38,326 nt of DNA, from the NCBI GenBank assembly GCA_035577985.1, contig DATJZY010000056.1:1-38326 (forward strand), read 5' to 3'. A program made the translations under genes and the position numbers. Numbering within the stretch: the stretch's first letter is position 1; each line of letters begins with the position of its first letter. The notes beneath the pieces were generated by a model. It had not been told where the DNA came from, ran no database searches, and saw only the letters and a list, made by a program, of their open reading frames with translations. Shown here one piece after another: positions 32,657 through 38,326 of this stretch. Origin of the DNA: Candidatus Eisenbacteria bacterium (lineage in GTDB: Bacteria; Desulfobacterota; Binatia; DP-6).

Positions 32657-33448
32657 TCACGCGTCGTCCGGTCGAACCCGATGGTCTAGCGCGCGGCTCC
32701 CGTGGCCGAGCGGCGTCGAGGCCGCCAGCGCGCGCGTGACGTACGTCTTGGCGCGCTTCACGGCGTCCACGAGCGAAAGCCCCGAGGCGAGACCCGCCGC
32801 CGTCGCCGCGGAGAGCGTGCACCCGGTGCCGTGCGTCGCACCGACGTCGATGCGGGGAGCGTCGAGCTCGTGGATCGTGTCGCCGATCGCGAGCACGTCG
32901 TACGCGCGATCGGAAAGGTGGCCGCCCTTCACGAGCGCGGCCCGTGCGCCCATCGCCACCAGAGCCCTTGCCGCCTCGCGCATCTCGGCACGCGTGCGAA
33001 CGGGACGACCCGTCAATGCCTCGGCCTCGCGGAGGTTCGGCGTCACCACGCTCGCGATCGGCACGAGGCGGTCGCGCAGCGCGTCCAGCGTCGAAGCATC
33101 GGCGAGCGTGTCGCCCGAGGTCGCGACCAGGACCGGATCGACGATCAGGGCCGGGATCGGCCGCGCTCGCAGGACCTCCGCGACCGCAGCCACCACGCCG
33201 GCGTTCGGCAGCATGCCGGTCTTGGCCGCCGCGACCGGAAGGTCGTCGAGGACGGCGGCGAGCTGCGCCGCGACGAACGCGGGCTCGACGTCGCGGCGGT
33301 CGCGCACGCCGACCGTGTTCTGGACGGTGAGGCTCGTCACGACGGCCGCGCCGTAGACCCCACAAGCGTGGAACGTCTTCAGGTCCGCCTGGATTCCGGC
33401 GCCACCGCTCGGGTCCGAGCCTGCGATCGACAGCACGACGACGGCCAC
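32657..33448 (-). CDS. thiD: Hydroxymethylpyrimidine/phosphomethylpyrimidine kinase
   Basis: From the GTG at 33448 the product is 263 aa, the usual ThiD length. Motifs present are VLSIAGSDPSGGAGIQADLK (HMP and ATP binding), VQNTVGV, AAAKTGMLPNAG, VDPVLVATSG, VVTPNLREAEALTG, LVKGGHL and the catalytic THGTGCTLSAA. It phosphorylates HMP and HMP-phosphate in thiamine synthesis. No other thi gene is nearby. Its start is only 30 bp from the divergent 6-phosphogluconolactonase-like gene, so the two promoters must overlap the opposite coding starts or lie within them. Confidence 0.95.
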   Translation of the reverse strand: MAVVVLSIAGSDPSGGAGIQADLKTFHACGVYGAAVVTSLTVQNTVGVRDRRDVEPAFVAAQLAAVLDDLPVAAAKTGMLPNAGVVAAVAEVLRARPIPALIVDPVLVATSGDTLADASTLDALRDRLVPIASVVTPNLREAEALTGRPVRTRAEMREAARALVAMGARAALVKGGHLSDRAYDVLAIGDTIHELDAPRIDVGATHGTGCTLSAATAAGLASGLSLVDAVKRAKTYVTRALAASTPLGHGSRALDHRVRPDDA

Positions 33449-33478
33449 CGCGCTCGCGCTACACCCCGGCGATCCGCT

Positions 33479-34204
33479 ATGCAACGCGCGATGCAGATCG
33501 AGGTGTACCCGACCGACGCGGACGCGCTCGACGCCGCGGCTGCGCTGGCGGCGGAGCACGTTCGCGCCGCAGCCGGCGACGGTCGCGCCGTGGTCGCCCT
33601 GGGCAGCGGCCGCGCCGGGCGTGGCCTCATGGTCGCGCTCGCGGGGCGAGGCGATCTCCCGTGGTCGCGGGTCGAGTGGTGCCTCGCCGACGAACGCTGT
33701 GCGAGCGCGCAGGATCCGCTCGGCCACGCGAAGATCGCGCGCGACAGCCTGTTCGTGCCGCGTGGCGTCGCCGCGGCGAAGATCCACGCGCCGTCGATCG
33801 AGGGCGACTCGCCGGAGGAGATCGCCGCGCGCTACGCCGAGGCGCTGCGCGCCGTGGCAGGGGACGCCGTCGCATTCGACCTCGTCCTGCTCGCGATCGG
33901 TGCGGACGGGTCGCTCGGCGCGCTCGCGTCCGATGCCGCCGCGTTGACGGCCACGACGCCGGTCGCCGTCGTGGCGGGGGATCCTGCGCTCGTCTCGCTG
34001 ACACCGGTGACGCTAGCGCGCGCCGGACGTGCGATTGTGACGGCCGTCGGTCCGCAGACGGCCGGCGCCGTCGCTCGCGCGCTCCGCGACGGGGCGGGAC
34101 CGGCCGCGCTCCTGCGGCCGTCCGACCGCGTGACGTGGGTCGTCGATCGGGACGCCGCGGGCGAGCTGCTGAAGGACGCCCGGCCGGCCGACGCGCGCGG
34201 GTAG
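33479..34204 (+). CDS. Degenerate 6-phosphogluconolactonase-like protein
   Basis: This is 241 aa from the ATG at 33479 (another at 33491). The fold is recognisable through CLADERCASAQDPLGHAKIAR (the DER region), DSLFVPRGVAAAKIHAP, FDLVLLAIGADGSLGALASD and ALLRPSDRVTWVVD. Two signature sites are altered. The family's GGxTP loop reads LGSGRAGRGL, and GxDGHxASLF reads GADGSLGALA, so the catalytic His is Ser. It is probably a non-catalytic or changed-function member of the lactonase/glucosamine-isomerase fold. No zwf or pgl neighbours are seen. Confidence 0.75.
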   Translation: MQRAMQIEVYPTDADALDAAAALAAEHVRAAAGDGRAVVALGSGRAGRGLMVALAGRGDLPWSRVEWCLADERCASAQDPLGHAKIARDSLFVPRGVAAAKIHAPSIEGDSPEEIAARYAEALRAVAGDAVAFDLVLLAIGADGSLGALASDAAALTATTPVAVVAGDPALVSLTPVTLARAGRAIVTAVGPQTAGAVARALRDGAGPAALLRPSDRVTWVVDRDAAGELLKDARPADARG

Positions 34205-34216
34205 CGGGCCCGCGGC

Positions 34217-34705
34217 TCAGTGCGTCTTGGTCGGGTGCGCCGGCGGCGCGGCCCTTCGCCGGAGCGCCTGGCGCACCTCGCCCTGCAGATCGCGACGGAA
34301 GAGGAGCAGCTTCGCCTGCTGCTCGACGGAAAGGATCTTCTGCGCTTCGCTGAACGTGTGCTCGGGCAGCGTCGCGAGCTCCCGCTGCACGGTGTGCGCG
34401 TCCGCCACGAGACGCGACAGGGCGGCCTCGTCGGGCGGCGACTTCGTGAGCGCGGTGCGGAGCTGGGCTTCGAGCGTGTCGCGCTTCTGCGACAGCTCGA
34501 CGCGTCGCTCGTCGGCGCGGCGCAGGATGTCGCGCATCTGGAGCGCCTTCGTGTCGGAGAGCCCGAGCGCGTCCACGACGCGGAGCATGAGGTACGTGCG
34601 CGCGCGATCGCGCTCGGGCGAGACGTCGGCGCCGGCGGAGGAGGCGCGCAGCCCGAGAGCGAGCAGGGCGGCCAGGGCGACGACGCCGAGACAGCGCGTC
34701 GTCAC
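34217..34705 (-). CDS. Periplasmic Spy/CpxP-like protein
   Basis: This 162-aa protein with a signal peptide (VVALAALLALGLRASSAGA) is followed by an all-helical, charged mature region (RTYLMLRVVDALGLSDTKAL, LRRADERRVELSQKRDTLEA, FSEAQKILSVEQQAKLLLF). It has the layout of Spy/CpxP or heavy-metal-resistance chaperones, with LS.....L..IL and LS.EQ...L repeats. It starts with GTG overlapping the anti-sigma stop (GTGA), so it belongs to the sigma/anti-sigma operon. It probably senses or buffers misfolded envelope proteins or metals. Confidence 0.82.
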   Translation of the reverse strand: MTTRCLGVVALAALLALGLRASSAGADVSPERDRARTYLMLRVVDALGLSDTKALQMRDILRRADERRVELSQKRDTLEAQLRTALTKSPPDEAALSRLVADAHTVQRELATLPEHTFSEAQKILSVEQQAKLLLFRRDLQGEVRQALRRRAAPPAHPTKTH

Positions 34706-35247
34706 GACTGCTCTCCCAGGAGCTCGGCGAGGCGGTCGAGCTCCTCGTCACCGAGATCGTGGACCGAGAGCAGGTCGCTGTCGGCGTCGTAGATCGTGCT
34801 CGCCGGTGCGATCGCCGGGAGCAGGTCGTGCAGGTGCAGCAGCGCCTCGTCGTCCAGATGGTCGATCGAGCGTGACAGGGGCGGGGGGCTCGGCGGGAAC
34901 ACCGTGCGCGTCACCAGCAAGGCGAGCACGACGGTGGCGACGGCCCCGGCGACCCGCAGAGACCCCCAGCGCGCCGCCACCTTCGCGGGCGCCGGTGCGG
35001 TCCGGACCTGCCGCATGATGGCCTGGCGCTGGCGCCGCCAGAAGTCCTCGCCCGGCGTGGATGCGGCCGGCGCGGAGAGACCGATCGACACGTGCCGCAT
35101 CGACGCGAGGTCGTTGCGGCAGAAGGCGCAGCGCGCGATGTGGTCTTCGACCCGGCCACGCTCGCCCAGCGGCAGCGTTCCCATCGCCGCATCCACCAGG
35201 GCGGGGCGCAGCCGGCGACACGTCCAGCGCATCCAGGGGATCGTCAT
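34702..35247 (-). CDS. Membrane anti-sigma factor with zinc-finger (zf-HC2-type)
   Basis: From the ATG at 35247 (AGGAG upstream, ATGA overlap with the sigma stop) the product is 181 aa. A cytoplasmic ZAS-like motif, VEDHIARCAFCRNDLASM (H-x3-C-x2-C), binds the sigma factor. One membrane helix follows (VAGAVATVVLALLVTRTVF) and then a periplasmic tail rich in Asp/Leu (HLDDEALLHLHDLLPAI). It holds the adjacent ECF sigma at the membrane until an envelope signal arrives. An earlier in-frame start at 35268 would overlap the sigma gene further and is less likely. Confidence 0.87.
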   Translation of the reverse strand: MTIPWMRWTCRRLRPALVDAAMGTLPLGERGRVEDHIARCAFCRNDLASMRHVSIGLSAPAASTPGEDFWRRQRQAIMRQVRTAPAPAKVAARWGSLRVAGAVATVVLALLVTRTVFPPSPPPLSRSIDHLDDEALLHLHDLLPAIAPASTIYDADSDLLSVHDLGDEELDRLAELLGEQS

Positions 35248-35768
35248 GGGGTTCTCCTTCCGAGCCATTGCTGGAGACGGCGGACGGCATGGTGGAAGCT
35301 CACCTTGGCGGAGTTCTCGGTGATCCCCTCGGCGCGGGCGATCTCCGCGAATGGCAGGTCGGAGAAGATCCGGAGCGACAGCACGCTGCGCTGGCGCGGC
35401 GGGAGATCCGCAATCAGGCGCCGCAGCCGCGCGCCCAGCTGCACGTCGCCGGGCTCGGTGGCCACCCCGAGGCGCTCTTCAGGCACGCTCTCGAGCGCGA
35501 CGTGGCGCCGCTCGGCGCGCAGGATGTCACGACATTGATTCATGGCGATGCGGTGGAGCCAGGTGGCGAAGCTCGCCTCGCCTCGAAACGATCGCAACCG
35601 CTCGAAGGCGCGGACGAAGGTACGCTGCGTGGCCTCGTCCGCGGCGTCGTGGTCGCGCAAGACGCGCTCGGCGACGGCATGGATCGTACGCTGATGACGC
35701 TCGACGAGCGTCTCGAAGGCCTGCTCGTCCCCTGCGAGGGCGCGAGCGACGAGGGCTGCATCGTCCAC
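35244..35768 (-). CDS. ECF RNA polymerase sigma factor
   Basis: This is 174 aa, RpoE-like. Region 2 is FETLVERHQRTIHAVAERVL, DEATQRTFVRAFERLRSFRG and FATWLHRIAMNQCRDILRAE. Region 4 is LPPRQRSVLSLRIFSDLPFA followed by EIARAEGITENSAKVSFHHA. It directs transcription in response to envelope stress and is held by the overlapping anti-sigma. The regulon is unknown, but the small peptide gene just upstream on the same strand could be a target or an operon member. Confidence 0.95.
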   Translation of the reverse strand: MDDAALVARALAGDEQAFETLVERHQRTIHAVAERVLRDHDAADEATQRTFVRAFERLRSFRGEASFATWLHRIAMNQCRDILRAERRHVALESVPEERLGVATEPGDVQLGARLRRLIADLPPRQRSVLSLRIFSDLPFAEIARAEGITENSAKVSFHHAVRRLQQWLGRRTP

Positions 35769-35831
35769 GCTCGGCGCACGACTACCACGGGCGACGAGCG
35801 CGGACGACCGAAGCGAACCGGACAGAGCGTG

Positions 35832-36011
35832 TTACTTGGCCGGAGCGGGCGCCTTGCTGTCGGCCTTGGGCGCCTTCGCCTCTTTCTGACCCTGCGAGCT
35901 CTTGTGCTTCTTGCCGTGATGCTTCTTCGTGGTCGTCGTCGTCGTCGCGTTGGCGGCGGCGACCGAGAAGACCATGGCGGTCGCGAGGGCGAGGGCGGTG
36001 AGGGTACGCAT
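35832..36011 (-). CDS. 59-aa exported basic Lys/His-rich peptide
   Basis: The ATG at 36011 has AGGAGAACTGACCG upstream, one of the best ribosome sites in the window. The peptide begins with a signal sequence (MRTLTALALATAMVFSVAAA), then NATTTTTTKKHHGKKHKSSQ and a Lys/Ala/Pro-rich tail (KAPKADSKAPAPAK). The mature form has about 38 residues and is strongly basic. No family is recognised, although similar short Lys/His-rich exported peptides are common in periplasmic acid or metal stress. It lies 63 bp upstream of the ECF operon on the same strand and divergent from a TetR gene. Confidence 0.78.
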   Translation of the reverse strand: MRTLTALALATAMVFSVAAANATTTTTTKKHHGKKHKSSQGQKEAKAPKADSKAPAPAK

Positions 36012-36118
36012 CGGTCAGTTCTCCTTTGGGTTGGCGCGGCCCGTCAGTGGGCCTGCGTTCGACGGAACAGACGGCGGGGCCCTCTCAAAAAGTTAAAGGA
36101 CCCCCCTTGCGTCGCCCG

Positions 36119-36133
36119 TATAGCGCCGCTATA
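36119..36133. promoter_or_regulatory. 15-bp inverted repeat, operator candidate
   Basis: TATAGCG-C-CGCTATA is a perfect inverted repeat with a one-base centre. It lies 9 bp before the start of the TetR gene, in a relatively AT-rich stretch with CTCAAAAAGTTAAAGG upstream. It is likely the autoregulatory site of the TetR protein. Confidence 0.55.
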
Positions 36134-36142
36134 GCCGCGGCG

Positions 36143-36766
36143 ATGGCGGAGCGGACCGTGGCGATCCGGCACAGGGAGGCCCCCGCGGGGTCGACGCGCG
36201 ACGCGATCCTCGCCGCCGCCGAGACGATCCTCGCCCGTGGCGGGGAGGACGCGCTCTCGATCCGCGAGCTCTGCGCGCAGGTCGGGGTGACCGCGCCTAC
36301 CATCTACCACCACTTCGGCGACAAGGATGGCCTCGTCGCCGAGGTGGTCGACGCCTGCTTCGCCGAGTTCGATCGCGCGATCGCGAGCGGTCCGATGCCG
36401 GCCGATCCGGTCGAGGCGCTCGCGTGGGCGTTCGATCGCTACGTCGCGTACGGCGTGGCGCACCCCGCCCACTACCGGCTGCTCTTCGAGCGCCGGCTGC
36501 CGAAGCCGACCCCCTCGGGGATCGCGTCGTACGCGCGCCTGGAGCACCTCGTCGAAGCCATCCGGGCCGCAGGTCGCCTGCGCCTTCCCGTCGCCGACGC
36601 GGCGCCCGCCTTCTGGGCCGCCGTGCACGGCGTGACCATGCTCGTCATCGCCGGCTTCATCGCGCGCGAGGCCCCGGCCGTGCACCACGTCCGCGACGCG
36701 CTCGTCACGCAGCTCACCATATCGGATGCCGCGCCCCGGCGGGCGCGAAAAGGAGGCTCACGATGA
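36143..36766 (+). CDS. TetR-family regulator beside a carotenoid oxygenase
   Basis: From the ATG at 36143 the protein is 207 aa. The helix-turn-helix is RDAILAAAETILARGGEDAL, IRELCAQVGVTAPTIYHHFG and DKDGLVAEVV. The C-terminal part resembles the TetR_C group with FDRYVAYGVAHPAHYRLLFE. Its stop overlaps the oxygenase start (ATGA), so the two are cotranscribed and the regulator likely responds to the oxygenase substrate or product. Confidence 0.92.
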   Translation: MAERTVAIRHREAPAGSTRDAILAAAETILARGGEDALSIRELCAQVGVTAPTIYHHFGDKDGLVAEVVDACFAEFDRAIASGPMPADPVEALAWAFDRYVAYGVAHPAHYRLLFERRLPKPTPSGIASYARLEHLVEAIRAAGRLRLPVADAAPAFWAAVHGVTMLVIAGFIAREAPAVHHVRDALVTQLTISDAAPRRARKGGSR

Positions 36767-38154
36767 CGCCCGAATCGGATGTCAATCCCTTCCTGCAGGG
36801 GAACTACGCGCCCTGGCGCGAGGAAGGCGACGCGCCGTTCCTCGAGATCGAGGGCGAGCTGCCGCGCGATCTCGAAGGAACGTTCTACCGCAACGGTCCC
36901 AACGCTGCGTACGAGCCGCTCGGGCGCTACCACTGGTTCGACGGCGACGGGATGATCCACGCGATCACGCTGCGCGACGGTCGCGCGTCGTATCGGAACC
37001 GGTGGGTGAAGAGCGCCGGGCTCGCCGAGGAGCGGGCGGCGGGGAAGGCGACGTTCCGGGGGCTCCTCGAGATCACGCCGACCGAGGCGCCGCGTTTCAA
37101 GAACACCGCCAACACGAACATCGTCTGGCACGGCGGCAAGCTGCTCGCGCTCATGGAGGCCGCGCTGCCGACGCAGATGGCGCCGTGCACGCTCGAGACG
37201 CTCGGCGAGTGGGACTTCGGCGGCAGGCTCGGCACCGCGATGACGGCCCACCCGAAGATGGACCCCGAGACGGGCGAGATGCTCTTCTTCGGGTACTCGC
37301 CGTTTCCGCCCTACCTCGTCTACCACGTGGCCGACCGCAGCGGCGCGCTCGTGCGCAGCGAGCCGATCGATCTCGCCTGGCCGTCGATGATCCACGACTT
37401 CGCGGTGACGAAGGACCACGTCATCTTCATCCTGTGCCCGCTCGTCTTCAGCTTCGAGAACGTGAAGGAGCGCGGCGGCGCCTTCTCGTGGGAGCCCGAG
37501 CGCGGCACGCGCCTCGGCGTCATGCCCCGCAGCGGCGGCAATCGCGACGTGAAGTGGTTCGAGACCGACGCCTCGTACGTGTTCCATCCGCTCAACGCGT
37601 ACGGCGAGAACGGAAAGATCGTCCTCGACGTCGCGCGCTACAACAAGCTCGTGTTCATGAGCCCGAAATCCGCCCGCAAGCCCGAGTGGGAAGGCGACAG
37701 CGCGGCGCACATGCACCGTTGGACGCTCGACCTCGCGGGCGGCGGCGTGAAGTCCGTACCGCTCGACGACGTGTCGTGCGAGTTCCCGCGCGCCGACGAG
37801 CGCCGCCTCGGTCGCAAGCACCGCTACGGCTACGCGGCCGTCGCACCGGTGGCGGGCGAGAGCGGCATGCCCGCGTGGTCGGCCGTCCGCCGTTACGACC
37901 TCGAGCGCGGCACGACCGAGACGCGCGACTTCGGGCCCGGCAGCGGCGCCGGCGAGCCGCTCTTCGTCCCTCGCACGGCCACGAGCGCCGAGGACGACGG
38001 CTGGGTCATCGTCCTCGTCTACGATCAGAGTCGCGACACGAGCGACTTCTACGTCCTCGATGCCCGCAACATCGCCGGCAAGCCGATCGCCAAGGTGAAG
38101 CTCCCGCACCGCGTCCCCTACGGCTTCCATGGCAACTGGGTGCCTGGGGCGTGA
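36763..38154 (+). CDS. Carotenoid oxygenase (RPE65/CCD family)
   Basis: This is 463 aa after AGGAGG at ideal spacing. The four iron-binding His are visible in TAHPKMD, SMIHDFAVT, YVFHPLNAY and YGFHGNWVPG. The N-terminus GELPRDLEGTFYRNGPNAAY and YHWFDGDGMIHAITL are the family signature. It is an iron(II)-dependent double-bond dioxygenase acting on carotenoids, apocarotenoids, stilbenes or lignin-type aromatics; the substrate class cannot be chosen from sequence. It is controlled with the TetR gene just upstream. Confidence 0.95.
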   Translation: MTPESDVNPFLQGNYAPWREEGDAPFLEIEGELPRDLEGTFYRNGPNAAYEPLGRYHWFDGDGMIHAITLRDGRASYRNRWVKSAGLAEERAAGKATFRGLLEITPTEAPRFKNTANTNIVWHGGKLLALMEAALPTQMAPCTLETLGEWDFGGRLGTAMTAHPKMDPETGEMLFFGYSPFPPYLVYHVADRSGALVRSEPIDLAWPSMIHDFAVTKDHVIFILCPLVFSFENVKERGGAFSWEPERGTRLGVMPRSGGNRDVKWFETDASYVFHPLNAYGENGKIVLDVARYNKLVFMSPKSARKPEWEGDSAAHMHRWTLDLAGGGVKSVPLDDVSCEFPRADERRLGRKHRYGYAAVAPVAGESGMPAWSAVRRYDLERGTTETRDFGPGSGAGEPLFVPRTATSAEDDGWVIVLVYDQSRDTSDFYVLDARNIAGKPIAKVKLPHRVPYGFHGNWVPGA

Positions 38155-38326
38155 GGTGGTGAAGGCGGAGCCGGGAGCGCGGGGCGGGCGGCGAGGGCTC
38201 CACTAGGATGAACGGCAGGTCAAGTCTCGGTAGAGGCGGTTGATCGAGCGTTGATCACCTCCCACGTATGGAAGTGGGGCGACGCATGGTCGGGTGCGCG
38301 CAGTCGATGAGGACAGTTCGGCGACG
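38155..38326. other. Gene-free tail of the window
   Basis: No complete gene is seen. A small inverted repeat, CCCAC (38261) with GTGGG (38274), and the short direct repeat TTGATC (38240, 38251) are present. An ATG at 38268 opens a short frame that reaches the window edge but shows nothing recognisable. Confidence 0.5.

Noticed and set aside
38168..38203. GGAGCC...GGCTCC hairpin as terminator of the carotenoid oxygenase gene
   Set aside because: The stem is six base pairs with a loop of more than 20 bases and no U-tract, too weak to call.

Overview
The window is high-GC bacterial DNA with tightly packed genes, many ATGA/GTGA start-stop overlaps, one intact tRNA gene and no phage, transposase or CRISPR genes. 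There is no phylogenetic marker here beyond the tRNA. The style of the secreted proteins (Thr/Ser linkers, Cys-rich N-termini, Asp-box propellers, beta-helices, a recurrent C-terminal module) together with paired acyl-CoA dehydrogenases resembles uncultured former 'Deltaproteobacteria' such as Binatota or Myxococcota-like lineages. That placement is inference.

Layout. Positions 1-2.3 kb carry a partial secreted DUF4185-like protein coupled to a frameshifted TetR gene, a two-TM potassium channel and a small Cys/His protein. Positions 2.6-17.9 kb form an exoprotein locus: a 1143-aa protein with three CBM96/DNRLRE-like repeats, two parallel beta-helix proteins, two Asp-box (BNR) propellers, a tandem pair of paralogues joining cystine-knot-like modules through long Thr/Ser linkers to a putative SGNH domain, and a Cys-rich PD40-type propeller. 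An intact tRNA-Glu(TTC) lies at 18.2-18.3 kb. A 3' half-copy lies at 11.6 kb and a 5' half-copy at 20.8 kb, meeting at the anticodon. This looks like a resident tRNA gene split by a roughly 9.2-kb segment. Inside that segment sit a Rieske ORF that runs into the tRNA and an SbmA/YddA-type ABC transporter.

Positions 20.9-38.3 kb are more conventional. They hold an alkaline-phosphatase-superfamily membrane protein coupled to a small EamA/SMR-like transporter, an acyl-CoA dehydrogenase pair with an MFS exporter, and a TetR-controlled RND efflux operon with a perfect palindromic operator and a trailing crotonase. These are followed by YqgE, ThiD, a degenerate 6-phosphogluconolactonase homologue, an ECF sigma/zinc anti-sigma/Spy-like operon, a 59-aa basic exported peptide, and a TetR/carotenoid-oxygenase pair.

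The exoprotein locus is the most unusual part. Three carbohydrate-binding-like repeats, two beta-helices and two or three SGNH-like domains would fit extracellular binding and trimming of an acylated, possibly uronic-acid-rich polysaccharide, but no catalytic activity is proven from sequence. The knottin-like modules may be protease-resistant surface heads held out on Thr/Ser stalks.
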